A program made the position numbers and the translations under genes. 64,000 bases of DNA from G963665215 sp963665215 (lineage in GTDB: Bacteria; Chloroflexota; Dehalococcoidia; Lucifugimonadales; CAUZJF01), in NCBI GenBank assembly GCA_963665215.2, contig CAXXWW010000008.1:124001-188000 (forward strand). The letters run 5' to 3'. The notes beneath the pieces are model-generated. The model did no database searches. It saw only the letters and a program-made list of their open reading frames with translations, and was not told the DNA's origin. Positions 25,712-34,603 of the stretch are shown here, piece by piece; the stretch's first letter is position 1; each line of letters starts with the position of its first letter.

Positions 25712-25894
25712 CTCCCGGGGGGCGTAGTTAACGGCGTGCTTGATCTGTTCGGGACTGGCGTCTTTCAGCAGGTACCCTCGCGCGCCTCCCTTCAACGCGT
25801 TGAATAGGTCCGCATCTTTTTCCGAGACAGTGAGTATCAAGACGGCAATACTCGGCATCTCAGCTTGAATCTGACGCGTAGCCTCAACACCGTC
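25712..25894 (-). pseudogene. response-regulator receiver domain remnant (NarL/FixJ type)
   Basis: The minus strand reads DGVEATRQIQAEMPSIAVLI, then LTVSEKDADLFNALKGGARG and YLLKDASPEQIKHAVN. This is the second half of a receiver domain, including the conserved Thr and Lys of the switch. The N-terminal phospho-acceptor Asp part and the DNA-binding domain are missing on either side. It is a nonfunctional fragment. Confidence 0.75.
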
Positions 25895-26008
25895 GCAGTG
25901 CTGTCGCCACCTCGTCCATTGGTCCCTCTGTCACAGGACCGAAACGAGACTATTATGCCCTCCAGCGCTCCTATTCTACGTCGTGCCTCTCGGTGCTATA
26001 CTGCCAGC

Positions 26009-26350
26009 ATGAGTAGGGTTAAGCTGGCCGTTCGCAAGGGCAGGCTGGTCACGGCCAAGGAACAGGCATTCGCCGGGGCCTACGACGAGGCCGCCACGGT
26101 CATCGAAGCTCGCTTTGGGGAGGTCGGCGGAATCCAATCGGACGTTAACTTAATCCTTGCCACGACCAGCAACAGGGCGTGGATATTCCTCGTTCAAATC
26201 CCGAGAGCTGCGATCAAACGACTATTCCGAGATACACGATTATCCTCGCGCGCCGTGCGTCAACGCGGACCCATAGGCCTATTGGGTCGGCATCCCCCTA
26301 TCGTCGTAGGCGGGATCAGTAGGAATGGGGATGACGAACGGGTACGCTAA
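26009..26350 (+). CDS. hypothetical protein upstream of the ABC operon
   Basis: A 113-residue frame from ATG 26009 (MSRVKLAVRKGRLVTAKEQA, FAGAYDEAATVIEARFGEVG) reads well to about residue 70 and then becomes a low-quality basic tail, so the natural C-terminus may be lost to a frameshift. The frame is also open upstream of this ATG without a ribosome site. I recognise no family. It ends 15 nt before the first ABC gene. Confidence 0.4.
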   Translation: MSRVKLAVRKGRLVTAKEQAFAGAYDEAATVIEARFGEVGGIQSDVNLILATTSNRAWIFLVQIPRAAIKRLFRDTRLSSRAVRQRGPIGLLGRHPPIVVGGISRNGDDERVR

Positions 26351-26365
26351 GGTTGTGGTGGACGC

Positions 26366-27268
26366 ATGACCGTTCTCCTTAGGGCCGATGGCCTGACGAA
26401 GCACTACGGCGCCACCATAGCGCTCGAGTCCGTCGATTTCGAGGTGTCCCGAGGCATCACCGGCCTCTTGGGGCCGAACGGGGCCGGGAAAAGCACGGCG
26501 ATCAAGCTGTTTCTGGGACTCCTCAAGCCTACCGCCGGCTCCGCCGAGGTGCTTGGCGAGAAGCCCTACGACTCAATCGAAGTCCGCGGTCGCCTAGGCT
26601 ACATGCCCGAGGACGACTGCCTTCCGACCGCCATCACAGCGTCAGAGTTTCTCACTCACATGGCCCAGGTGAGCGGCCTGCCACCTGCCCACGCGAGGAC
26701 CCGCGCGGCTGACATGTTGCGACACGTGGGCGTCGATGAGGAGCGCTATCGGTCCTTGGGAGAGTACTCTACCGGCATGAAGCAGAGGGTCAAGCTGGCG
26801 CAGGCGCTCGTTCATGATCCCATCGTCGTGCTGCTGGACGAGCCCACCTCCGGCCTCGACCCCGGCGGAAGGGAGGAAATGCTTGAGCTGATCCGACGCA
26901 CCGGAAAGGAGTTCGGGATCAGCGTGGTCCTCTCGTCGCACCTCATGGGCGACGTGGAGGCTACCTGCGACAACATCATCTTGCTCGACGGTGGCCACGT
27001 CGCGGAGGAGGGGACCATATCGGGGTACACTCGGGAGACCCAGACGATTCTGATCGACGTTGACGACAAGCGAGACGAGCTGGTGGCTGCGTTGGTCCGC
27101 CTTGGCATCAACGCGACCATCGACGGCCACTCGATCGCCGTTGAGCAAGACAGCGATGAGCAGTTCGACGAAATACGCGACGCTCTGGTCGAGGTGGACG
27201 CGCGGCTACGACGGATGACACCCCGGCGCCACCGGCTCTCCGATATCTTCCGGAGCGCCCCGAAATGA
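26366..27268 (+). CDS. ABC transporter ATP-binding protein 1
   Basis: The 300-residue protein has a full ABC ATPase domain: Walker A GPNGAGKST (about residue 40), signature YSTGMKQRVKLAQAL, Walker B IVVLLDEPTSGLDP and the switch His in VLSSHLMGDVE. A C-terminal extension of about 80 residues is typical of ABC-2 export systems (CcmA/NatA-like). It overlaps the next gene by 4 nt. It powers a membrane exporter formed with the following permease. Confidence 0.92.
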   Translation: MTVLLRADGLTKHYGATIALESVDFEVSRGITGLLGPNGAGKSTAIKLFLGLLKPTAGSAEVLGEKPYDSIEVRGRLGYMPEDDCLPTAITASEFLTHMAQVSGLPPAHARTRAADMLRHVGVDEERYRSLGEYSTGMKQRVKLAQALVHDPIVVLLDEPTSGLDPGGREEMLELIRRTGKEFGISVVLSSHLMGDVEATCDNIILLDGGHVAEEGTISGYTRETQTILIDVDDKRDELVAALVRLGINATIDGHSIAVEQDSDEQFDEIRDALVEVDARLRRMTPRRHRLSDIFRSAPK

Positions 27269-28194
27269 CCGAGCCGGCCGGCGAGCTATACGATCTCGGC
27301 TACGCTCATTACGAGGGGCCGCGCGAAGGCCGGATGCGCGCCCGGAAGGCGGTGTACTCAAACGGTGTCCGCACTGTCCTCGGGCTCGGACGCGGGCCCC
27401 TCGCCAAAGCCCTGCCCATGCTGCTTTTCGGCGCCGCAATGGCCCCCGCGGTTATCCTCGCCCTCGTAGCCTCTCAGGTGGAAGGTCTCGATGTGCCCGG
27501 CCACTCGGCCTACTACCAGATCGTCTCCATAATCCTGATCCTATTCTCAGCCATGATCGCGCCCGAGCTCCTGTGTCCGGACCGGCGTAGCGGCGTTCTA
27601 AGCCTCTACCTCGTTCGGCCGCTGACCTCCACAGACTACGTCGCGGGGCGATGGATGGCGTTCTTTTCGATCACCCTGCTGCTCGTCTATTCTGGGCAGG
27701 TGGTCCTGTTCGCAGGGTTCCTTCTATCGGCGGCGGCCCCCCTGGACTACCTGCGTGACCACTGGCTGGACGTTCCCCGGTTTCTCGGCGCCGGCATAGT
27801 AGTTGCGCTGTTCACCACCACCCTACCGCTGGCTGCGTCCGCATTCACGCTGCGCCGCGCGTACGCGGCCGCGTTCGTTATCGGGGTCTTCATCATCTCC
27901 GCCGCGGCCGGGGGCATCCTGACAAGCTGCGAGGACGAGGACCACGAACTACTAGACACGCCCGGAGAGTGCGAGCCGCTGACCGGTGAGGCAGCGAAGT
28001 GGTTCGGGCTTCTCGACATGGGCAAAGTGCCTATCCATGTCAGCGACATGATCTTCGCGGTGGGGGACAAAGACTCGGGCCTGTCCAGAGAGGTAGCGAA
28101 GTTGCCGGACATCGTTCCTATCGGCTGGTACCTGCTCCTGACCGGAGGGCTGGCCCTCATCCTGTTGTGGCGCTACCGGAGGATAGCAGCGTGA
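27265..28194 (+). CDS. ABC-2 type permease 1
   Basis: The 309-residue membrane protein has about six hydrophobic segments, including ALPMLLFGAAMAPAVILALV, IVSIILILFSAMIAPELL, FSITLLLVYSGQVVLFAGFL and a last LLLTGGLALILLWRY. The N-terminal YDLGYAHYEGPREGRM and the PDRRSGVLSLYLVRPLTSTD segment between helices 2 and 3 are typical of ABC-2 permeases. It starts inside the stop of ATPase 1 (ATGA) and ends overlapping the GTG of ATPase 2, so the operon is translationally coupled. The substrate is unknown. Confidence 0.88.
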   Translation: MTEPAGELYDLGYAHYEGPREGRMRARKAVYSNGVRTVLGLGRGPLAKALPMLLFGAAMAPAVILALVASQVEGLDVPGHSAYYQIVSIILILFSAMIAPELLCPDRRSGVLSLYLVRPLTSTDYVAGRWMAFFSITLLLVYSGQVVLFAGFLLSAAAPLDYLRDHWLDVPRFLGAGIVVALFTTTLPLAASAFTLRRAYAAAFVIGVFIISAAAGGILTSCEDEDHELLDTPGECEPLTGEAAKWFGLLDMGKVPIHVSDMIFAVGDKDSGLSREVAKLPDIVPIGWYLLLTGGLALILLWRYRRIAA

Positions 28195-29123
28195 GCGAAT
28201 CCACGACAGGCCACGTGATCGACGTTCGCGATGTCTCCAAGTGGTTCGGAAGCGTCGTCGCCGTAAGCGAGGTGTCCCTGCAGGTAAACCCGGGCATTAC
28301 GGGGCTTCTTGGGCCCAACGGGGCCGGGAAGACGACGCTATTCCACATGATCGCCGGCCTTGCGAAGTGCTCCGATGGCGAGGTGAGCCTGCTCGGCGAG
28401 CCTGTGCGCGACAATCCGCAGCTGTACCGCCGGCTCGGGTTCATGTCTGAGCATGAAGCTGTGTACTCCCTCTACACCGGCCGCCAGTTTGTGGAGTTCA
28501 GCGCCAGACTTTACGGGCTGGAGCCGCGGGGGCCTGCCGTCGACCGCGCGATCGAGATGGTAGGGCTGACGGAGGTGCAGGACCGGTCGCTGGGCACCTA
28601 CTCTCGCGGGATGCGCCAGCGGATGCGTCTGGCCGCAACCCTGGTCCATGACCCCGAGGTGCTGCTGCTGGATGAGCCGCTCACAGGCACCGATCCTCGC
28701 CAGCGCGTCGAGTTCCAGGAGCTGATGCTCCGGCTTGCCGCCGAGGGCAGGACCATCCTGATCTCATCGCATATCCTCGAGGAGGTCGAGGCCCTGGCCG
28801 GACGCATCCTTCTCATGGTCAGCGGCAAGCTGGCGGCAGCAGGCGACTTCCGCGCTATTCGGGCGAAGCTGGATGAGCAGGCGTACAGGGTGCGGGTCGT
28901 TTCGAGCTCTCCCCGTCAGATGGCAGCAGCCCTGGTCCAGACAGACGCCGTGGACTCGGTCAGCGTCGAGGCCGACGGCGGGCTGGTGGTCCAGAGCCGC
29001 AACGTGGCCGCGCTCATGAAGTCGGTCCCTCTACTCGCCCAGCAGCATCAGGTCCGGCTGACGCGCGTCGAGCCACTTGATGACTCGCTGGAGAGCATCT
29101 TCAGCTACATAGTGGAGCGATAG
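28191..29123 (+). CDS. ABC transporter ATP-binding protein 2
   Basis: The start is the GTG at 28191 overlapping the permease stop as GTGA; the frame is open further upstream only inside the permease gene. The 310-residue product has Walker A GPNGAGKTT, signature YSRGMRQRMRLAATL, Walker B VLLLDEPLTGTDP and ILISSHILEEVEALAG. It is a paralogue of ATPase 1 in the same operon, pairing with the second permease. Two ATPase-permease pairs in one unit suggest a heteromeric exporter. Confidence 0.92.
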   Translation: MSESTTGHVIDVRDVSKWFGSVVAVSEVSLQVNPGITGLLGPNGAGKTTLFHMIAGLAKCSDGEVSLLGEPVRDNPQLYRRLGFMSEHEAVYSLYTGRQFVEFSARLYGLEPRGPAVDRAIEMVGLTEVQDRSLGTYSRGMRQRMRLAATLVHDPEVLLLDEPLTGTDPRQRVEFQELMLRLAAEGRTILISSHILEEVEALAGRILLMVSGKLAAAGDFRAIRAKLDEQAYRVRVVSSSPRQMAAALVQTDAVDSVSVEADGGLVVQSRNVAALMKSVPLLAQQHQVRLTRVEPLDDSLESIFSYIVER

Positions 29124-29849
29124 ATGGGACCGATACTCTGGCTGTCCTTGCGCCAACTGGGCGGTCGAATGCGCCTCGCGATCGTGCTCCTGCTGGCGGC
29201 CCTGCCGGTGGCCCTGGCCGTCATAATCTTTTTCACCGCCGGGGACGAAGCGGGGTACGAAAGCGACTTCGTTAACGTACTACTGGATGGGATGATCGTC
29301 GGAGGCATCATGCCCATCGTCACCATGGCGCTGTCGACCGCGGTGTTCGGCAACGAGCTGGAAGACCGCACGCTGAGCTACCTGGTCTTGAAACCCATCC
29401 CCCGCTGGCGGATCGCGCTGCCGAAGCTGCTGGCGCCCATAGTTATCGCAGGCCCGCTCCTGGTAGCGAGCGGCGTCGCCGCGACCATTATCGGACTGGA
29501 TTCCGGGCCTCGGGCGGCCGCGGCCGTCGGCGCTGCGCTGTTCGCGGGAGTGGTGACCTATGCGGCTATCTTCACGTGGGCCGGACTCATCAGCACGCGC
29601 GCCATCGCATTCGCCCTCATCTACGTGTTCTTGTGGGAGGGGCTGATCTCTTCGTTCATTCACGGGGTCGACTACCTCAGCGTGCGAGGCTACACGCTGG
29701 CCATAATGCACGGGATAGACGAGACGGGTCTCCAGGTCCTGAGCTCTCGGGTGATTGGTCTGCCTGCAGCGGCCGTAGGCGCCGGCGCTGTGACCGTGGG
29801 ATTCTTCTTGCTTGCGGTCCGCCGCCTACGCACAATGGACGTGCCGTAG
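29124..29849 (+). CDS. ABC-2 type permease 2
   Basis: A 241-residue membrane protein starts immediately after the ATPase 2 stop (TAG then ATG). It has six hydrophobic segments (LAIVLLLAALPVALAVIIFF, MIVGGIMPIVTMALSTAVF, and an AIAFALIYVFLWEGL) and the short EDRTLSYLVLKPIPRWRIAL cytoplasmic loop characteristic of ABC-2 permeases. It is the last gene of the operon and is followed directly by a rho-independent terminator. Confidence 0.9.
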   Translation: MGPILWLSLRQLGGRMRLAIVLLLAALPVALAVIIFFTAGDEAGYESDFVNVLLDGMIVGGIMPIVTMALSTAVFGNELEDRTLSYLVLKPIPRWRIALPKLLAPIVIAGPLLVASGVAATIIGLDSGPRAAAAVGAALFAGVVTYAAIFTWAGLISTRAIAFALIYVFLWEGLISSFIHGVDYLSVRGYTLAIMHGIDETGLQVLSSRVIGLPAAAVGAGAVTVGFFLLAVRRLRTMDVP

Positions 29850-29884
29850 GACCCTCTTTCTGGCCAGGAAGAGGGTCGATTTTT
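29850..29884 (+). terminator. rho-independent terminator of the ABC operon
   Basis: GACCCTCTT (29850-29858) and AAGAGGGTC (29869-29877) form a perfect 9-bp stem with a 10-nt loop, followed by GATTTTT. It begins right after the permease stop codon. It also separates the operon from the convergent pntB gene. Confidence 0.9.
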
Positions 29885-29916
29885 AACTGAGGGGCGTCAA
29901 GTCTTGCCCTTCACCC

Positions 29917-31311
29917 TCACGCATGCTTGAGGGAGGCCACCAGGTCCATGGCCATCTTCTTGGCGTCCCCGAAGAGCATGAGGGTATTGTCCGCAGCGAA
30001 AAGTGGATTGGCGATCCCGGCGTAGCCGGGGCTCAAGCTCCGCTTGATCACCACCACCACGCGGGCCGCGTCGACGTCCAGTATCGGCATGCCCGCTATG
30101 GGGATGGACGCGTCGTCGCTGCGAGCCATCGGATTTACGACGTCGTTGGCCCCAATAATGAGCACTACGTCCGTCTCCCTGAAATCCGGGTTTACCTCGT
30201 CCATCTCCTTGAGCTTGTCGTACGGAATGTTCGCTTCGGCCAGAAGAACGTTCATGTGGCCCGGCATCCTTCCAGCGACGGGGTGGATGCCGAACTCCAC
30301 CTGAGTCCCGTTGGACTCCAGGAGGGTGGTGAGGTCTCGAACTGCGTGCTGGGCTTGGGCGACGGCCATCCCATAGCCTGGGACTATCACCACCCGCCGT
30401 GCGGGCTCCAGCAGCATGGCCACCTCCTCTGGAGAGGCTGCCTTGACCCGGCCGGAGTAGATGTCGTCGCCCCCCGACTCGGCCGCGACCCCAGCTCCCA
30501 GCCCGCCAAAGAGGACGTTGACCAGCGAACGGTTCATCGCCTTGCACATCAGGCGGGTGAGTATCAGCCCCGCCGCGCCCACCAGCGAGCCCGTGATGAT
30601 GAGGATGTTGTTATTGAGAACGAACCCTGTTGCGGCGACGGCCAGGCCCGAGTAGGAGTTCAGAAGGGAGATGACCACCGGCATATCGGCGCCCCCGATG
30701 GACATCACCAGCATTACACCCAGGACGGCCGACACTGCCAGCAAGGCCCAGTACAGCTCTGTCGTAGACGGCTCGACAACCAGACCGGCGCCGAGGCCAA
30801 GGAGAACCAACCCCAGCAGTACCATCAAAACGTGCCGCCCGGCAAACAGCACCGCTTTCTCCGGTATGACGGCCTGTAGCTTGCCAAAGGCGACCAGGCT
30901 TCCAAAAAAGGTGATGCCGCCGATGGCCCCCGAGGCCACGGTGGCGACGGTGGTGTCCAAGCCGGGGATCCGGCTCGCGGCCACGGCCCCAACCAGGGCC
31001 GCCCCGGCCACCAGGGCGGATGCGCCGCCGCCGAGTCCGTTGAACAGCGCGATTAGCTGCGGCATACCGGTCATGGGGACCTTCACCGCCAGGGCCACCC
31101 CGATAAGCCCTCCCAACACCAGCCCGGCCACTATCACCTCGTAGCTCACGATGCGCCGGTCCACCAGAGTCACCACCACCGCAATGAGCATTCCTGTCGC
31201 GGCCAGAAGGTTGCCTCGGACCGCGGTCCGAGGGTGGGTAAGCCCCTTGAGGCCCAGGATGAATAGGGTCGCGGCCCCCAAATAGATCAGGTTGACCAGG
31301 CTTTCAGGCAT
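29917..31311 (-). CDS. pntB: NAD(P) transhydrogenase subunit beta
   Basis: The 464-residue protein has eight or nine membrane helices in its first 260 residues (dII part, including FNGLGGGASALVAGAALVG and DMPVVISLLNSYSGLAVAAT). The C-terminal NADP(H)-binding dIII domain carries VVIVPGYGMAVAQAQHAV, FGIHPVAGRMPGHMNVLLAE, ANDVVNP and IKRSLSPGYAGIANPLF. Together with PntA it couples proton re-entry to hydride transfer from NADH to NADP+. It is the last of three minus-strand pnt genes, 9 nt after pntA2. Confidence 0.95.
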   Translation of the reverse strand: MPESLVNLIYLGAATLFILGLKGLTHPRTAVRGNLLAATGMLIAVVVTLVDRRIVSYEVIVAGLVLGGLIGVALAVKVPMTGMPQLIALFNGLGGGASALVAGAALVGAVAASRIPGLDTTVATVASGAIGGITFFGSLVAFGKLQAVIPEKAVLFAGRHVLMVLLGLVLLGLGAGLVVEPSTTELYWALLAVSAVLGVMLVMSIGGADMPVVISLLNSYSGLAVAATGFVLNNNILIITGSLVGAAGLILTRLMCKAMNRSLVNVLFGGLGAGVAAESGGDDIYSGRVKAASPEEVAMLLEPARRVVIVPGYGMAVAQAQHAVRDLTTLLESNGTQVEFGIHPVAGRMPGHMNVLLAEANIPYDKLKEMDEVNPDFRETDVVLIIGANDVVNPMARSDDASIPIAGMPILDVDAARVVVVIKRSLSPGYAGIANPLFAADNTLMLFGDAKKMAMDLVASLKHA

Positions 31312-31320
31312 GCTAATGCT

Positions 31321-31596
31321 CTACCTCTTGAACATTCCCAGCATTCTGTGGGTGACCAAGAAGCCGCCCACAACGTTGACCGTCGCGAAGACGACGGCGC
31401 CGAGTCCCAGCAGCGTTGTCAGAGTGCTCTGCTGTGTGCCGGCCGCTATCAAGGCGCCTATCAGGGTCATGCCTGAGATGGCGTTCGCCCCTGACATCAA
31501 AGGGGTGTGCAGTACCGGGGGCACCTTCGTGATAATCTCGAACCCCACGAAGACCGCGAGAACGAACACCGTCAGCCCAACGACGAGACTCTCCAT
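31321..31596 (-). CDS. pntA2: NAD(P) transhydrogenase subunit alpha, membrane part
   Basis: The 91-residue protein has three hydrophobic helices (VVGLTVFVLAVFVGFEIITK; HTPLMSGANAISGMTLIGAL; LLGLGAVVFATVNVVGGFLV) and matches the C-terminal dII portion of PntA, encoded separately as in many bacteria. Its ATG overlaps the stop of pntA1 (ATGA type), so the subunits are coupled. It packs with PntB to form the proton channel. Confidence 0.93.
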   Translation of the reverse strand: MESLVVGLTVFVLAVFVGFEIITKVPPVLHTPLMSGANAISGMTLIGALIAAGTQQSTLTTLLGLGAVVFATVNVVGGFLVTHRMLGMFKR

Positions 31597-32792
31597 CAGG
31601 CCTCCTCTCTTACATCTCGGCCATCATGAACCCTCTCCGGAGACAGGCCCATAAGCTCCCTGACTCTAGGGTGCACCACCTCTCCGGAGTTAGAAACCAG
31701 CGTCGCCTTGACAACGTCGTCCCCCAGATCGACGTTCAACGCGCCTTCTTTCAGCAAATTAAGCAAGAAGTTGACCATGTTCCTGCCGTACATCTGGCTC
31801 GCGTCATGGGGTACCGTGGAGGGAAGGTTTAGGGGGCCCATGATGGTGACGCCGTGCTCCACCACGGTCTCACCCAGCCGCGTCAGCTCACAGTTGCCGC
31901 CGGTTTCAGCGGCCAGGTCGACGAGAACCGAGCCCGGGCGCATACCTTTAACCATGTCGCACGTGATCAGGATGGGCGCCTTTCCCCCCGGCACTGCTGC
32001 GGTGGCGATCACCACGTCGCTTTCGCTGACGACCTTCCCCATGAGCTCACGCTGGCGATGAATGAACTCCTCGTCCATGGCCCGGGAGTAGCCGCCGCCG
32101 GCCTCGGTCTCACCGGATTCCAGGGGGAGCTCGACGAACTTCGCCCCAACGCTCTCAACCTCCTGCCTCACGGCCGGCCGGATGTCGTATGCCTGCACCA
32201 CAGCGCCCAATCGGCGGGCGGTGGCGATTGCCTGTAGCCCTGCCACACCGGCGCCAATCACCAGCACCTTGGCCGGGGTAACGGTACCGGCGGCCGTAAT
32301 CAGCATCGGGAACATCCGAGGCAGCGCTTCCGCCGCTAGGAGCACCGCCTTGTAACCCGCGATGGTGGCCATCGAGCTCATCGCGTCCATACTCTGGGCC
32401 CGGGCGGTCCTGGGGATGAGCTCCATCGCGAACGCGGTAACACCCCTTCGCGCCAGCTCCTCTAGCTCTCCAAGGGAGGTAAGGGGCTCGAGGAAGGCGA
32501 TTAGCGCCTGGCCGGGCCGAAGGAGCTCCAGGTCGTCGCGGCCCGGGTCGGGGTTGGCCCCAAGCCCACGGACCTGGAGCAGCACATCGGAGGACCGAAA
32601 AAGCTCGGCGCGATCTCCCGCAATGTGGGCGCCCCTCCGGCGGTACACATCGTCGGTGAAGCCGGCGGACTCCCCCGCCCCCTTCTCCACCAGCACCTTC
32701 ACGCCTCGCTCAGTAAGAAGGGGCAGCCCCGCGGGCACTACAGCGACTCTGCGCTCGCCGGGATAGGTCTCTCTGGGCACCCCAACTATCAT
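31596..32792 (-). CDS. pntA1: NAD(P) transhydrogenase subunit alpha, NAD-binding part
   Basis: I place the start at the ATG complementary to 32790-32792 (MIVGVPRETYPGERRVAVVP), the normal family N-terminus with GAGGAG 12 nt upstream; the frame is open 54 nt further. The 398-residue soluble dI domain has the alanine dehydrogenase/PNT fold, the NAD-binding VLVIGAGVAGLQAIATARRL and the GGYSRAMDEEFIHRQREL region. It is first in the pntA1-A2-B operon. NADPH balance links it logically to the zwf-gnd genes 11 kb away. Confidence 0.93.
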   Translation of the reverse strand: MIVGVPRETYPGERRVAVVPAGLPLLTERGVKVLVEKGAGESAGFTDDVYRRRGAHIAGDRAELFRSSDVLLQVRGLGANPDPGRDDLELLRPGQALIAFLEPLTSLGELEELARRGVTAFAMELIPRTARAQSMDAMSSMATIAGYKAVLLAAEALPRMFPMLITAAGTVTPAKVLVIGAGVAGLQAIATARRLGAVVQAYDIRPAVRQEVESVGAKFVELPLESGETEAGGGYSRAMDEEFIHRQRELMGKVVSESDVVIATAAVPGGKAPILITCDMVKGMRPGSVLVDLAAETGGNCELTRLGETVVEHGVTIMGPLNLPSTVPHDASQMYGRNMVNFLLNLLKEGALNVDLGDDVVKATLVSNSGEVVHPRVRELMGLSPERVHDGRDVREEA

Positions 32793-33193
32793 TCGTGTTG
32801 CTAGCTCCTCGCGCTCTGCCGGCCAGGCCGGGGATGTTAGGTCCAAGTCCTGCCCCGGTCATGGCCACGTACTCCGCACGCGTCTACACCGGTAGCGCTG
32901 ACGGATGAATGACCTCACCCCTACCATTATCGCACGTCGCCAGCGAGGTTAAAGCGTGGCCACCTCCGGCCGGCGCACACTTTATACACATGTCCTGGAA
33001 AACGGCGTAGCGCGGCTCTGCCCCACCGGGTCCGTTCTCCGCATCACTCATATCTTCGGCGCGTCAACGCCCGCGCTAAACACTCGGCAGCCTACGTTGT
33101 TGCGATATCGGCGTCCCCAGGTCCCGCTCAAGACAGTGACTTCCAATGGGCACTCCGGCGTGGGCACCCCGGCGTCGAGGACGGGCCAGATGC
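32793..33193. other. intergenic region upstream of pntA1
   Basis: About 400 bp separate the pnt operon start from the end of the serine-hydrolase gene. It should hold the pnt promoter, but no convincing hexamers or repeat are visible. The plus-strand frame through it does not look like protein. Confidence 0.4.
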
Positions 33194-34495
33194 TTACGCC
33201 CACCTTCCATCCGAGCTATATGGGATTAGATGCCTTGTGTCCTCGACTTTCAACTTCTTCTTATACATGTCAAAAGTCGCACATCGGGTTAACTGATTGA
33301 TAGACGCTATCGTTGCGAGTACTCCGCTGGCGGTCCACATCTTCGGGACGCGTCTTGGCTTCGAAACCCATGTGTTCCCCAACATGATGACGACGACATC
33401 GTTATCTCCGTATATCCGGATAATAGCCTGATAGCCGGGAAACCCGCCACCGTGCAAAACGTGGGGAGGATCGGAGGACGTGTTGATATACCAGCCATAG
33501 CCGTAATCGAAGATATCGTAGGGTACCGTTTCGACGTATGGAGTGAACATCATGTCAATCGAGTCCTGAGCGAGCAGTCCCCCACTACTCAATGCTCGGG
33601 ACCAGAGGTATAGATCCCCTGTCGTCGATGCGAGAGCACCTGATCCATGGGCGGTGGTGATGTCAATGCGCTGCGCCTTGGTCAGGTCACTGTTGTATCC
33701 TTGCGCTCGACCAGCAGAGGAGTCCCCTGGTCGATCATACGCCGTATTGGGCATGCCAAGTGGCTGAAAGATGTTTTCTTTCAGGAACTGTTGATACGGC
33801 CTGCCCGACAACTTCTCGATCAGGTAGCCAAGCAGCACGTATCCCGAATTGCTATAACTGAACCGCTCTCCAGGGATGAAGTCCAGTGGCTCGTCTCGGA
33901 ACAAGTCCATTACTTCGTCCGATGACAACTGTGAGCTAAGAGTCTCTGTGTCTAAGAACCGGTAGTAATCGGGTATTCCTGACGTATGATTTAGCAGGTG
34001 ATGAACGGTGATGTTCTCGCCGTTGGGATAATCGGGCAGATGGTCAGCAATGGGTTCCCTCACGTCCAGCAGACCTTCCTCTTGCAACTGCATTATTGCC
34101 GCCGCGGTAAATTGATTCGTGATGGACCCGATGGGGAAGACAGTCTGGGGAGTATTGGGAATCGCTTCCTCGTAGTCTGCCATACCGTAGCACTTGCTCA
34201 GGAGGACTTTGTCGCCTCTAGCTATGAGGGCACACCCGCTGAACTCGCTGTACGAAGAAGACATGTAGGCATCTACCTGCGCTTCGATGTCTGGCGCGGG
34301 CGTGGCAGTGGCGGCTGCCAATGCGGGAGTCGGCGTCGGGGCCTCTCGCGTAGGGGTCGGAGTAGCAGCGGCCGTTGGGGCCTCTACCACGACAGGCGCG
34401 GGCGGCACAGGCGTTGGTTTCGGTTCCTCGCCGCACGCGGCAACCATCACCGGCGCAGTGATGGCGAGCAGAATCGAGATTGACTTGTAGATCAT
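33194..34495 (-). CDS. serine beta-lactamase-like (class C fold) lipoprotein with altered SxxK motif
   Basis: The 433-residue protein has a lipoprotein signal (LLAITAPVMVAAC) and a Pro/Thr/Ala-rich linker to about residue 75, so it is anchored outside the membrane. The beta-lactamase/DD-peptidase fold follows, with FSYSNSGYVLLGYLIEKLSG (YxN motif) and VLHGGGFPGYQ (third motif). The first motif, normally SxxK, reads GSITNQFTAAAIMQL, so the catalytic Ser124 is present but the general-base Lys is Asn127. The C-terminal 60 residues do not follow the family and may reflect a late frameshift. Enzyme activity is therefore doubtful. A binding or degenerate role is possible. Confidence 0.8.
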   Translation of the reverse strand: MIYKSISILLAITAPVMVAACGEEPKPTPVPPAPVVVEAPTAAATPTPTREAPTPTPALAAATATPAPDIEAQVDAYMSSSYSEFSGCALIARGDKVLLSKCYGMADYEEAIPNTPQTVFPIGSITNQFTAAAIMQLQEEGLLDVREPIADHLPDYPNGENITVHHLLNHTSGIPDYYRFLDTETLSSQLSSDEVMDLFRDEPLDFIPGERFSYSNSGYVLLGYLIEKLSGRPYQQFLKENIFQPLGMPNTAYDRPGDSSAGRAQGYNSDLTKAQRIDITTAHGSGALASTTGDLYLWSRALSSGGLLAQDSIDMMFTPYVETVPYDIFDYGYGWYINTSSDPPHVLHGGGFPGYQAIIRIYGDNDVVVIMLGNTWVSKPRRVPKMWTASGVLATIASINQLTRCATFDMYKKKLKVEDTRHLIPYSSDGRWA

Positions 34496-34603
34496 ACCTT
34501 AATGCACGTCCCGGTCCCCCACATCGGTCCGCGCGCGGTGCAAGGCCGCCTTTGAGTCTGCGGCCTCTGATCCTGCGTAATCGCGTACTGCCGACGGTCT
34601 GCT

